A DNA stretch of 60,417 nt from Mnemiopsis leidyi (lineage: Eukaryota > Ctenophora > Tentaculata > Lobata > Bolinopsidae), in assembly GCA_000226015.1 (NCBI GenBank), contig JH154390.1:173125-233541 (forward strand). Reading direction: 5' to 3'. The translations under genes were made by a program, and so were the position numbers. Positions 37,301 to 52,300 of this stretch are shown in pieces (the stretch's first letter is position 1; each line of letters opens with the position of its first letter). Under the pieces are notes generated by a model, which was not told the origin of the DNA, did not search any database, and worked only from the letters and a program-made list of their open reading frames with translations.

Positions 37301-40300
37301 TCAAAGATAAATTCGAGCAGGGTGTCAATGATTTCAAGAAAAATGTTCTACTGTGAATTCCATAGAAGATACCCAAAGAAGTTTTAAACCTCGAGTAGCG
37401 ATCACTAGGTGAAGTATCAAGTTATATAGGCAGTGAATTTCGAACCCTTGGAAAATTACACCCATACCCGGGCTCCAGTTTTATGGAAAGTATCTAACAT
37501 AGTTTCATACAAAAAACAGCGAATAAATTCTAATTGCTAATTCTAGGCAGTGCACTTATAAGTGTCCTAACTGATATACTTCTCTACTAAATCTAAACGT
37601 TGCGAACACACTGACCGGTGGCGATGAAGATTACGTCGATGCCGTTGATCCTGTCGGCTCCAATAGCGGTGTATCTGCGACACTTGGCGGTGTTTAGCGG
37701 ACCGTCGTGAGTATGTCTTACTGGGTCCCTCAGGAAATTGTACTTGTGAGCGTCGTACAGAGACCGGGGTTCCTCACACGAGTCCGACCTGAAGAGGGGA
37801 GGTTACTTAGTGGTTACTAAGTGGTTACTGAGTGGTTACTAAGTGGTTAATTTACATAACAGTTACTTTGTAATTACTAAGAGGTTATTTTGTGGTTAAT
37901 CAACATAACGGTTACTTTGTGATTATAACTATGAGGTTACCTTGTGGTTAATCAACATAACGGTTACTTTGTGATTACTATGAGGTTAATACCTTGTGGT
38001 TATTTAACATAACGGTTATTTTGTCATTACTATGAGGTTGTGTTGTGGTTAATTAACATAACGGTTATGTCATGTCGAATTTGCGGTAACTTTAATCTCA
38101 CTTTGCGGTTACTTAAGATAGGCAGACATAAAACAAAGAGGGTACTTATAGTAAAGAGACTAGATGATAGACTAGAGCGTGGGTTGGTGTGGTGAAACAT
38201 AGGTGTAATAAGGGGGTAAGGCGATTAAAGAACGGTCTACTAATAAAAGTGCTTAAGACAAGAAGATAATTACGATGAAGTATAGATGACTATAGTATAG
38301 GTTTTATCCTTATCCAGTATATAATTAAGTCATTGAGCATCAGAAAATATGAACAGTCTGATCATTAAATTATCTAATTGCTTTGAGAAAGGAGCGTTCT
38401 TGTGGATTTGGATTTTGGATAATCATACTTATAAATAATGATCATAGGGTAAAAACAGACACACCTGCACTATTATCTTATGCCGATTTGACTCTATCCG
38501 AACCAAACTTGCAAACATGTACAACGGTATCTCACATTATATCAAGTATTAGATACGTTCACAAGCCAGTAGGACAGTATAGAACCTAAATCACTATTGA
38601 TAAATCGCTTATTTAAATTGGAAAATGTTAATTTTTCTTAACATTAAAGATTAAACGACATACTCCAGCACTTCAATTGCAGATTTTGCTCATTTAACAC
38701 TTGACTGAAATTATGTGATCCCGTAAAATTAATGTGTTAATTATTTGGACCAAACAAAATTACAGTTCTAATCAGCAGCCCGCGTACCTAGAATTAAAAT
38801 CCGGCGGTGAGAAAATCGGGTTTTAGTGCTCATTGACGCGTGCAAAAATAAAATTTCGGCGGTCTAGGCGATGAAACATGGGCCGCTTTGTAATTCATTT
38901 TTCTTCGTATCTGTATGGGCATTGAATTAAGTGAACAAATTTGTGGCTACCTAATTCAATTCATCAATTAGGAAGATACTAACTGAATGACCAGAGGACA
39001 GACTAAAATTCGTACGTGTTAGCTGTTAAGTGTGTACTGAATAACCCGACTTGATATATTTGTAAAGAGGAAGAGAGGCTACATTGCTATGGAAACTTCT
39101 GGGAAACCTTACTGCATTTTTAGACGGGTATTAACGTGAGAATCAAGTATTAAACAGGAAGTAAGGTGGTTGTCAATTTTAATATTTACCATACTCCCCT
39201 CCCAAACCATCGCACGTAGCATTCACGAAAATCATGGAGTATTCATGGGACTCTATAAATATCATGAGTATGTCGGAATTCCAACCATTCCTGCATCGTA
39301 AATTAGACTAAATTTGCCGTCAGAGCTAAAAACACCCAAATCAGGAGAGCTACTCACACTGAAGATACGGTGTGTTGAGTTGTGGTTCCGTGGTCGATCT
39401 TGACAAACTTGTCGGAGGTAAAGGAGCTGTGCACGTCTACCACATTGTAGGCACACACCGCCGACGCCGAGCATGGTCCGTTCGGAATGTTCGAGAAGAT
39501 GGCGTACATCATACGATCTGGAATTTGGGGGTGGTTAGAAAGTGTGCCACGTGCTAACTACTATATCGACTAAAACTTTGTTATCGACTGTTCTAATAGT
39601 CGATCTTTAGCTTTAAGAATGATGTGCTGCGGTTAAATTCGTCCTCTACAGCTCTACTGCTCCTTTTCAGTTTTCAGGATGATGTTCTTATTAAGTAGAG
39701 GAAACAAAGCGAGTAGTTTATCAAACATTTTTTGTTTTACAAAGAATATGGGCCTGATTCCAGACGTTGATTAGTCCAAAATTCGATCTTCATCTAATTT
39801 TATGACCAAAGAACGAGAGTGCCGATCACGAGAATATTACTGATCTAGTATTACACCATTAATGGGATTAATATTTCACTAGATTGTAGGTGAATGCTGT
39901 AACTGGCTTTCTCTGCACTCGCTGCAAGAGTAAAACCAGCAATTTTGAGGGAGCGGTCGAAACCACGCCGCACTCGAGATCTCACTTTCGAATCTTTGGG
40001 TCAAGGACCAATATGTTAGTTGGTGTTATCCGCAATTTCACTAAGTAATGGGATCTTAAGACGTGATTTGACTTCGAGAAATCACTCAGCTAGAGGAAAC
40101 AAATTGGTTTTACTCGATTTCCACAGTATGCACCTCCCCTTATAAAATTAACGGTATTTTTACAGGGTTGATTATTCGACCTTATCGTCAGTTGTAAATA
40201 TAAATGCGGCCAGCAAATTTGCGTGAATATAACTTCTTTTAAAGCTGGTGACGCAGCATCATTTGTCTGTCGGTCGGAAGTCAGACAAATGAAGTCGACA

Positions 40301-43300
40301 TTTTGATTAACCGCTGAATCCTGATTGAATCAGTAACGAAATTCTGAACCTACAGTGTCCCAGAAAGTTCGGTACAATGGTATATTGGTACAGTTAAAAA
40401 TACCGTGCTGGCCCGAAACATGTCTAAATTTTATGCAGGACATGGCAAGGAAGATCAATTAATATGAAGTTGGTTACTGCAGAGAAAACTATTGCTCGTG
40501 TTAGAGCCTCAGGACATATTTACGTCAGGGATTTACCCACTGCCAGGAGTCAGCTTCCAATCAAATATGAACCGTCTAAATCACTGACTAGTGGCTGTTC
40601 GTGGCACCTATTGTATCCGTTAAGGCAGTGCTGTCTAAGAATCCCCATGTGTCAGGTCGATGAGTAATGCTAATGTTTTAGAATGACGCGATTTTATCAG
40701 AGCTAAGATCGGGACTTGACCGTTTCTATCGGCACCAGTTGTACCTAGATGCTAATCTTGAGTATGACGAAGTCGACAATAGTGCCAATCACGGGAGTTT
40801 ATTCCTCCTGATCTAATCCTACTCTCACTAATGAATAGCTCCTAATTGGGGTGAGGACACTGATTGAAGCGAGCTTGTAATCAGGATTCAGGATGTTTTA
40901 GTTGACATAAATCAGGACATGATTTCGAGTTGGATTTACTATCCATGTAGCTAGGTAGCTAGGTAATAGGTAGCTGTACCCAAAATAACTTTCACTTTGT
41001 GAGCACAGCTTACACTGCTGATGACCACCGGACAGTTTTTTCACGGCGAAATGAAGTACCTCAACTCTCACGGTTACAAGTTTAGCTTGAGCTTGCTGTC
41101 TGAGTATTTGCTGGTAACTAAGCGTAACATGGCTATAACAGCTACTTGCCCGGCAAACAGCCAGGCCAAGAAAAAAACACGAACTAATAACTTGGGGCTA
41201 ACGATCCACAATGTCCATTGTCAAACATCAGGTAATTGATTTAAATATTTAACGAGAGTTTTTTTAGAAACCCACAAGATAATGATCTCAGGAAAAAAAC
41301 ACAAGAAGAACTAAGTACCGTTGGAAGTCTGACTTACCCTCTCTGCTTGGATCGGTTAGACTCTCGTGTGGCATGGCTACTCCGTCGATAAAGTTGTAGG
41401 AGTAGTCGGGGACACCAGCCATCGTGCTGGGTGAGGTACACGTGATCGTCGCCTTGGTGAACGTCCGGAAATGTTTGTGGAGGAGCAGCCTGAAAATTAG
41501 GGGAGTTAGTAGGGGGAGTAATAAAAGTTGGTACTTTCTAACGATTGGTTTTTTCCGCATCGATCTAAGAGTATCAGTCTGTTCCACCACATTAAAATGG
41601 TTAAAATGAAGCATCGAACTCATAATTATAAAATTTGAAGATTAGAACGGTGAAAAAAGAGAGCTTGTCGTTGTATGAGCCAAAAATATACAATCTTATC
41701 ACATGATCAGAGAAGATAGGGGAGATTAACTGAGAAGAAAGGAGTAAAGATGGGAGAAGGATGGGGATGCTTAATGGAGAGAGGTGCAGAATACTTTATA
41801 CCCCCGGAATCGAATGGGCGAAAAGTTTTAGAAAACGTTTAACTGTTTACAAAATAGAGAAACTGTTCCAGAAGATGGGGAACAGTTTTGGAAATTATGA
41901 AATTGTTCCACACTGTGTCACTGTGTCGGCCTTCTTGGACACTTGAAGCTCCCATGTTAAGTAGTATGTGACTGTTTTCAGCCCATTGTCCCTTCTCAAG
42001 CTGGTAATATTGCTCCTACCCCGGTATTCTAACTTCTTCATGTCATGGTAACCGGACAAATATTAAAATCTTAATCTATGACAGACGTTCTATTCGCGCC
42101 TTAATTACGAATTTCGAGTTTTACAATAGAGATCATTTTATTATTTGAGTCCGCTATTCCAGCAAGCTGAAATTATAATTTCATCATAAAATTGCGCTAA
42201 TTTTTCTATGACATGACAATAGAATTATGTAAATTTTATTGTCAGGACAAAATCTCATACGGTGCCAAGTTGATAAAAATAGACCGGTACATCCCCGGAA
42301 AGATCGGGAAAAGTCTGAACAGAATGAATGGCAATTCATCTAAAAACATGAAGCTTCCGGCCTACTGGAGCCTGGAAGTGTGTCAACATGACATGCAGGA
42401 ATGCAAGATGATAATTTAATCAGCGTTGTCCCAGACCGAGTCTCCATGCTTGTGCGGAGGTTCACCAGAGGTCTGCAAGCTGAGGGAGAGGCTAGGCAGG
42501 GTTCAGTCCAGCCTCCAGACTCTGGTCACCAGCTCTCGGGAAAGTCAGATTATAGCCTGCCCTGCTGGTAGCATACCGACGGAACCAGACCAGGTGATCG
42601 AGAGTTAGAGAGATTAATATATCTGGCAGGTGTAGAACAACTGCCGGACCGCGCTAACTCGCATCTAATTTTCTGAAGTTACTGCATCCTAGCTAGTTAA
42701 CGGTGTCGTTATACAAGACTTTTTAGACCTATAAGTTACAGTTATAATAAGCGGAAATTCTGCAAGTTGTGAAAGAATTGGTTACCAACCAGCACTAGAA
42801 CGTGTTTTACTCATCTCAGCATCAGCTAGTCAAAATATTTTGCTGACAAATGCGGTGGGATCAGCGAGCTCCCTGACCGACCTCACAGGAAATCATACCA
42901 TCCTCCGACCAAGCCCGGCTAGATCAGGTAATAAGTGTATTAGCTTGAGATCTGCATTGCAGGCCAACAAGGTGACCACAATACTGCTTATACTTACTAT
43001 TGTATTCAGTTATCTAAAGAAAACGCGACAATATTCGTGGTTAGAGGGGTGGGGAAACGATCAAGTTGAATTAAGGGTGCTAGCTTATAATTACGTGGTT
43101 TTAGTAAGATACAGTTATCCAACCTGTGGCAAATTTGCGATAGACTTGGAGAGATTACAGCTCGCGTCGAAACATGCAACATTGAATTGTCCAAGTTAAA
43201 CAACTTAGCAAGTTTGACAAGTACTCCTTCTTCAGGGTTCGATCAGTATTGTGGCAAATGTGTTTTGCAGGCAGTAATTTTTTCAGAGGTAGCAGATTAG

Positions 43301-46300
43301 ATTTTTTCAGGATTATCCTTAGTAGACCCTGGATAGACGAATCCAAATGTGACCGGCAGATTTGGATAGAGATAGACGTATCAAGTTCAAGATCTGTCAA
43401 GTTAATTGCTGGTCTTGAAAATCCTACAGAGCGACAAGACTTGGGGGCTAACAAACTGATGCATAACCCCAAAAATGTTCTGCTTATGTCTGGTAAAAGA
43501 ATCAAGAGACTAAATTATTCAGCAGAGACCGTCCAATCTCCACGGATGCAATCTTATTATTCTTAATCCGGGTTTTCTTCGTTGAAAAGGCCGACAAATA
43601 TAACGAATATAACAAATATAACGAATAGAGAGCATTAGCCAACAGATGATCTTGGACTTCCGTCCCATTTCAACAGCCTAGAATGTGCTGTAAACAAGTC
43701 TTGTTTAGGGTGTTTACGGATATCTGCTCTTGAGTTGTACTTCAAACTCCCCTGAAATTCGGTTTGTCATGTCTGCCTTGATTGCTCCGACCCACATAGT
43801 TAGGGCAATGTTTCTTTTTTGGCGAAATTATAATCCCAAGAAGTTGAGCTCTTTGGACCACCGTGGGCTGCAATACCACACGTAAACGTGCAGAACCCCA
43901 CAGGAAGAACATCAGCCAACTGGCGTGAAGTTGGGATGAAACCAGACGTTTCTGTTCTTGTTAAGAATGTTGTTGACTTAGTTTAACAGAACGGTTTAAT
44001 ACTTGCTCCCAGCCTGCCTGCAGATTTTCCACAGTGCTCCCGTACATACCTGCTCCAGTAAGGCTTCAAGTGCACGGAAACTGGTTTACTTAGATAGACT
44101 TCATCTGGAATATCAGGAGTGGGGTGAGAGTGGAGACAACTTAATGAAGAATGTATACGTGTGTGTGTGTGGGGATGTCAGTAAAATTGTGGCTAGAAAA
44201 CAGGGTGAATCAGTCAAGATGGACAGGTAAGTGCACCTGTAGAGAGTGTGTGTGTGGTCAAGTATAGTACAGATGCGATCTATAAAGTGACAGGTCACAT
44301 CTATAACTTGGGGGATTATCTTGATAGAAATGTCGGGCTAGACCGCAGAAAGAGATTTGTCTTTGTTAGTGACCACACATTCTACTAAAAGTTGAAATTA
44401 CAGAGTGGTGCGACTTTTCTTCCGCCCTACCCCTTAGGGAGGAGCCTGCATGACAACATTGAAGTGACTATGATTAAAGTAGGCCTGGTCTCTCTATTCA
44501 TCGTGACACGGTGTAATTGAACTAAATTAAATAGCAAGCACAGAGCATTATAGACCCTAGCTATGATGCTTGTTTAGACTATTGACACGTGCAGGTGTGC
44601 AACACTGTTACATATCAACTTTCTTCTTGCTATTAAAGTCATGTGATCAGATCATGTGAGGTCGGCGTTACAGTTTCACACTGTATTGTTATGACCCGTC
44701 CGGAGAGAGAGAGGGGACGCCTGCCGGCCTGGCCTCCTGAGTAAACTGTCTGCTCGCTGTATTCAGACTGCCGACTGGAAAACTGTCCGAAGTGGAGTTT
44801 ACAAATTTTTGACTTTCACGTTAACTTTATCTGGGTGGTCACACTTCACAGAGACCAGACAAGAATTTAGACTTGACCGGGCGAAAGAATTCGGATGAAT
44901 GCGTAAGTCAACTCTAAAATGTCTAAAACTTTGCCCCTCAAAAATATGAAGATTTTAGGAAACGACTGTAAAGTAGGAAAAATCCTTACATGGACGAGAA
45001 AGGAATTTCATAGAAAAATGTACAACATTGCATAATGCGTCTATACGAGAGTCCATTGGCCGTGGCAAAGAATCGTACAATACGTACATAGTACAGATAA
45101 ACAAAAAGTAACAAAAACTGATTGATAGACAGTTTACCAGAAGGGAACAAACAAACAAACAAACTTACTTGTTGCCGCCAGGATCGTTGAGACAAACTCG
45201 GGCCACTCTGGACGTGAGTATAGGACTAGGGTAGTCGAATGTGAGCTCCTTGTAAAACACGTACAAGTGTCGGTCTATCGGCAGCAGCGTGACAAATTGG
45301 GCATCTGAGGGGAGTAGTGTAAGCTGGGGGTTTCGGGGGCAACTAGGCGAAGTGGGGGTTTGGGGTACAACTAGGCGAAGTGGGGGTTTTGGGTACAACT
45401 AGGTGTGTTGGGGTTAGGGGTACAACTAGGTGTGTTGGGGGTTAGGGGTACAACTAGGTGTGTTGGGGGTTAGGGGTACAACTAGGTGTGTTGGGGGTTA
45501 GGGGTACAACTAGGTGTGTTGGGGGTTAGGGGTACAACTAGACTTGTTTGTGGTGCAACTAGATATACCTCTATTTTAATTTAACAGTAAAATTCTGGTA
45601 AATTTTAGTTGATGATCTGATCACTATTTGGCTTTGACTATGGCTATACTAGTAGGGTGCATTTTGTGGGATGCTCAGAAGAATGTGGTGCAAGACAGCG
45701 AAACCTCAGAGCACACAGCTTTTAAATCTCTATACTTACTTTTAAGCTCTACTTTAAATTTTCGGTTCGGTCGAATGTTACAATTTTTAAGAAAAAAGTT
45801 TGGAATTCCCGACTTAGCGAAATGGCAACCCATACAGGCGGTAATGTAAATTTAAAAGATAATTCAGAAAGCGCCGAAGGAGAGCTTCGAAGACAGAAAG
45901 GATGATGAAGATCGATAAGTCTGTAGTGCTGGTGGGTTCATGGGCGGCGAAAGCTCAAGAGACCTTTTGTTGTATAACTACTCGATTTGTTACATTTGTG
46001 AACATATTATTTGGCTTCTAGTTCCATGCATGCCCGATTGGGATTAATAGTAAATTATCATTCATATAATGTTCTACGATATGTTGATAGGTGGGACTAT
46101 TCTCACCCTCTTTAAAAGGCCGTCAAGTATCGAGTAACCTTATAAAATTTTTAATTGAAATTTATAGGCAAGCGTCCAACTTAAAAAGTAACAGTTATCG
46201 GTTCTCGGTGTAATACATTTCTTTGCACAAATTTTCAGTTATAGAATTCACAAGCAGCATAAGCAGGTGATTCTCTAATCTAGATGCTGCTCCAGTCTCC

Positions 46301-49300
46301 ATTGAATAAAAAAATTAAAACTAAGTTAACAAAGACAAATTAGGTTGAGCACATGATTTTGCAGTATTTATTCTAGGGCCACAAAATACGGGTTGATTAC
46401 ATAATTTAAGATAAAAGCTCGATAGAACTTAAGAATTTGAGGATGGACCTTAAAAAAGACACTTACTATTGAACCACTTGTCGTCCAGCTTAGTGGTTAG
46501 CTGTCTGTGTTGACTGTACATCCCCAAGATCGGGTGGGAAGTGTCGTTGGTAACGTACGACGTGTAGTAGAAGGCGTTGTCTGAAAAACACAACTTGTTA
46601 AATATCTCACATAACTATGCCGAATACTTTTTAAATGCCGATAATTTGCGTTCGGGATGGAGATTATTAAATTGTTTGTTAAAATGGGAAGTTATGTCTG
46701 TGTTGAGAGGGAAAATCCCGCCATTTCGGTAAACTTCAGGAGAGTTTGGGAGAGAGAAAAGCACAGTGCTGGTAGGGGAGACTCCCTAATCCCTATTTAG
46801 GATACGATTGTGAAGGTTTATCTCGGGATTTAACAGCCAGGCACATGCACACAGGAAGAGTCTCTATACAGATTACAGAGACAGTTAAGCTGATTATCAG
46901 AATATTTATGTCATATAAGGAGGATATGAATCTCGACCGAATTATAAGGGGACAGCGGGCCACTTGTAAAGATTCGACACAATCTGGCATGTCGACACGG
47001 TCTGCCTTCATCGGAAATTTTGGATTAAAGTATGTAAAAATTCATGTGAGGAGAAGGAATAGGAAGACACAATAAAACACCATGGATCACACACTTGAAA
47101 AATAAATTCATTTTTACGTTGTATTTTACAACCATTTATTGACAAATACATAACAAATACATGACAACCATTTATTGACAAATACATGACTGGTGGCTGA
47201 CCACCTACAACAGGAAACAGAACTTACCGTGACCAAGAGAAAACAGAACTTACAATGAATAAAAGAAAACAGAACTGAACATGAACAACAGAAAACAGAA
47301 ATTACCATGAACAACAGCTAGGGATGTAAGGGTAGGATGAGAGGCAGCAGCGAACTGTAACGGTCTGATCTCCTTGATGACGTTCAGTAAGCCCAGACCT
47401 CTGATAACACACCTTGGTCTGCCGCCGTGTGTCCCACAGGTAACGGCTACCTGGTCTAGTTCTTCCTGTAGGAGGAAGAGGAGGTTAGTCTTCACACAGG
47501 TAACGGCTACCTGGTCTAGTTCTTCCTGTAGGAGGAAGAGGAGGTTAGTCTTCACACAGGTAACGGCTACCTGGTCTAGTTCTTCCTGTAGGAGGAAGAG
47601 GAGGTTAGTCTTCACACAGGTAACGGCTACCTGGTCTAGTTCTTCCTGTAGGAGGAAGAGGAGGTTAGTCATAAACATAGTTATTGGTCATAAACATAGT
47701 TATTAGTCATAAACATAGTTATTGGTCATAAACATAGTTATTAGTCATAAACATAGTTATTAGTCATAAACATAGATATTCGTCATAAACATAGTTATTA
47801 GTCATAAACATAGTTATTAGTCATAAACATAGTAATTAGACATAACATAGTTAGTCATAAACATAGTCATAAACATAGTTATTGGGACAAATTTGAAATA
47901 ACCTTTTCTAATTGTTTTTAAAAAGTGGCCGAAAGAAATTCGGACAAGTTATAGCCTATACTTGGGATGGAACATTTCTCGAGAAGAAAAGCTGAGCCGG
48001 ATCAATGATAATGGTATTGTCCGTTGGTTACAGCAAACTTTTAAAGTCTTTACCTTACAAAAACTTAACTTAAGTACTTCAGTCACAATTTTGAAGACTC
48101 AATCCGTCTGGATAATTTTCCTAATGTACTGAATAAAATTTGCGCCATGAGTTATCTTCGGTACAAATTACACAACTTAAATATAAGTTATTACTTTGTA
48201 GCACATATCACTGCATGGGATTATTAATTTCCGTTTCGATCTTTCAACTGCCGAATCTCAGCTGGAAAATAAAATACCGAGTATCGAATAGTATTCGAGC
48301 AGTGTCACTGGATCATATGATTATTTTTCTGCTTCATTAATACTTAAGACAGGAAAAGTAGGAAATATTCATCTCCGGCCATTAGTTCAAGACGCAAAAT
48401 CAACCTATTCAATGGGAAGTTAATTCCAAAGTTATTAAATTTGAATACCTTACCGCATTCGCAAAATTATGACAAATAAGAAACGTCAAGTGATATTACT
48501 TATTAGACGTAACTCATAAAATATTGATTATTCGCATCTTCTATTTACGTAACAGATCCAATGAATTCAAAATTCTGCATTTAGCGGTTTCACTTACGAC
48601 CTTGTGATGAAACTAATTTAAAACTTTTGGAAATGAAATTCTTCATGTATTTCTGTAAAAGCTGCCGAAATAATTTATATATTTACGAATATTTACACAA
48701 TTTACAAGATGAATCAATATTTTATTACTATCAAACGTAGCCACAGGTATGTTACTTACTAGATAAACTATTCTAGGTTAACGAACGGGACACCTAAATC
48801 CCGAACCTTAAAGCTTCAGTGTAACAGCTCTGACATGCAGGGTGTTACATGAAACTAGATGATTTAATTTACACTGCCCATACAAGCTAAGTTTACAGAA
48901 CCATGATGAGATAGAACGTGTATCTAGAATAAAAAGCTGCTGTCATCAGTCTAACGGCGCCGAAATGTCTGGAGCGTCTGCAGGGCCAGCATGTCTGCTG
49001 GACTGCGTCTCTTTTGTCTCCCAACCATACACCGTTTTACATTCTTGACTGATGGTATGTATTATGTAACTGTGGGACCAGACTAGAAACTTGGAGGAGT
49101 ATTGAGGGGGCTAAATAAGGTTACCGTGAAATCTAAGACGTGGTGGGATCGGTTTCACGATCCTAGAGCCAGAAAAGTGGTGAAGTGGGGGATTCAGTTT
49201 CAACAGATGGATTAAAATAAGCACATCAACATAAATATAATGTTATTTATATTGTTGTGATTTGAGGATTAGCAAGGGGGTAGATCAAGAATAACCAATC

Positions 49301-52300
49301 CATTGTGGTCAGATAAGGCGAGGTTCCAGGGAGGTAAACTCCTGGCACTACAGGATAAAATTTGTGTTGTTCCACAGTACGATTTTAGCGGATTTTAAAA
49401 TAATCTATGGTTCATATTTTACAGGAGTCTGGTCCACCTAAATCTTGCTGACTCAAAAATTGATGGATATTTTTAGCTGCAGCTATTTTTACCCGGATCC
49501 AGAGTTTAGGACCGGAGAATCGTTCAGTTTTAGCCAGATAGAAAGTTTAACACAGCAGTCCAGTCCCCGCCAGGAGCTGAGAGGTTGTTAATGGCTGGCA
49601 CGGGGCTTTCTTGGACGCGTATCTCACTATTTAACAACGTGCTAGACCGGACACGAACCTACTGCAACATTGCTGGCATGTTTCAACAAAACTTGTCAAG
49701 CAGGTATGTGTACTTTTATTTCTCGTATTCTACCCGAGAGTTATAATGGCAATTAATCTTTGACGGACATAATGGCCAGGATACCAAATATAGGCTGATC
49801 ATGTTCAAGAACATGGATGTCGCGCCCTGTGTATGCCACTATTCCGCAAATGTGAAAGCTGCTAAGGTAGAGAAAAGGTTTCCCCGGGGTTAGCAGGCCC
49901 CTAGCCCCTAGTTCACTAGGTCAGCTGTCGCACATTTGTCAGGATTTGACGTGTCATACTTCGCGTCAACTCCCTCCCCCGTCCTAACTTTCCTGATTAC
50001 TGATGTTTTGACAAATTCAGGGGCTTACCGAGCTGAAGCAATCAAATTAAAATGCGGAGAAAATACTGGAGGCTCAGTCATTCATGACTTTGTGCGACAA
50101 ATTCTGACATTAGTGTCGGTCAGATTAATTTAAAGTTTAATCCAGGATACTCAATAGACGCTAACCGCAGAGATCCGTCCAATCCTTACCAATCTCAAGA
50201 GACGAGACAAGTTAGAGTTTAGATGTTTTAGACCAAATAATTTTTTATTTTTGCATCCTTATCGTCGAGAAAAACAAAAATTCCTTGGCAGTATATCGCT
50301 CAGGGTAACTATGACACCCATCCTCGGAAATAGCTTTCAGAATATGTCAGAACGTGGTCTTAAGCCGAGCTCTAAAGATTGCAGAAGTAGTTGTTATAGA
50401 CAACCCCTGACAACACGATCGACCGTTAGATAGATTGTGAAGGATAGAACAGCCGGCATTCCGGTTTCTAGCACACAAAATTGTCCATTTAACGTGACTG
50501 TTGTGATTTTTAGTTCATTTCAGGATCCTGCAGGCAGGTCATGGGCTTCCTGTACATTAGGTGGCATCTTATGATTTGAGAACCGGGATTTGAGTTTTAG
50601 AACGACAAATCATAACACTTGTGATAAACGGAGGTGATAATGTGATAACGAATAACATAAACTTCATAAATGATAAAACTGAGAGTCCCAGTCATCATCC
50701 GTTTTAGGAGAGACTTTGACTGTGACACCTCTTTGACAATGCAAGACCGCTGTGATGCATCACCGTATTTGAACAATGTCTCCTTGAATTCTTGTTGGGA
50801 GCGGAGTATTTCCCTAATTTCTAATAAGTGCTGTGTTTGGTTAGCTAATTATCTTCCTAACAGATCCCTTTGTATCGTACTAAAAGTCTGAATCTGATAG
50901 ACATGAAGTTTGGGTGTGAGTCCAGCAGGAAACTAGGAGCACGTGACTTGATGCATTGCTCGTAAAACGGAACATCTTGACGCAAATCGGCAGTGGTAAT
51001 GACGACCAGAAAATCTTGTTCATTTGATATCGGCCGAGGATTCGGTAATCTGACGATAAGTTAATGAGCATGAGAATTGGCGTTTTGTCACACCAGCAGA
51101 TCATTTCTCCGACACATGTCCGACAGACACACGTCACCCACTTTTTAAAACTAAACGCCATTTCATTAAACCTACACAGACCCGTCTCCAGTTTCGATTT
51201 AGTGTCTGAAATAAAATTTGGAAGCTAATTTGAGTCTTACTACGATATTTTAGGAATTCAAAACATGTGACGCGATCTCCTTTGCTTGAATTTAATAAAT
51301 CAATAACGAATCACTACATTAGGAGATAATCTTAGTATCGCTCAACGAATCTAAATGGCATTAGTTAACGTAAAGCAGATGAGTTTTCATGACACGATAA
51401 CTTATTTTATTGCCGCAGAAAACCTCGGACATTTGCCCTAAAACTTGCCATAACTTTTTCCCGACTCAACTGAAAAGCATGTCAGACTACATATTATACG
51501 GAGTGACAACTAATTTCTTGGTCACACTAACTTATTCTCTCCGTCCACTTTAAAAGTTTAACTAATGCCCACTCCGCAGTGAGTTGGCTTAGAGCCGGGG
51601 GATTGTCCGTTAAAAGGTGTTCAATTTGACTGCAACAAGAAAGCAGGCCCTGTCCGTTATATTAGTATATTGCCTCGGAGGGTGAGTTAGAGTAATTAGT
51701 TACTGTCGGGGTAGAAGTTGTGAAGAGTGCAGGCCATCACACACACACCCCAAAACTCTTCGGGAGTGGTCAGTAAGAGACTGACTAGGGGTAAATAAGA
51801 GACTAGGGGTAAGTTAGAGACTAGGGGTAAGTTAGAGACTAGGAGTAAGTTAGAGACTAGGGGTAAGTTAGAGACTAGGGGTAAGTTAGAGACTAGGGGT
51901 AAGTTAGAGACTAGGGGTAAGTTAGAGACTAGGGGTAAGTTAGAGACTAGGGGTAGGTTAGAGACTAGGGGTAGGTTAGAGACTAGGGGTAAGTTAGAGA
52001 CTAGGGGCTGGTCTACTACTCTCTCTAACCGCCTAGTTTTTACTGGGACTTATGGTTGAGGGTATATCAGAAACACCACGGCTGTTAATGACCAGGATGG
52101 TTGTTAAAACTTCCCTACCATAGTCTAGTCGGTCAATTAAAACTACCAGCAGAGTTTTACACCTTCAACTCAACATCCTACAGTGCTTGTTAACGTCTAT
52201 TTCACTGGTCTGGCAGCAGTACAGTGTTTACTTTACACACCAAAAGTAAACATGTATCTAGCCATCTTAGACAGTGCAACAGTCAACACATTCCGTGGCA

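Noticed and set aside
47374-47706. Plus-strand 110-residue ORF with RRKRRLVFTQ repeats
   Set aside because: Antisense shadow of the 60-bp repeat whose minus strand encodes the sema domain.
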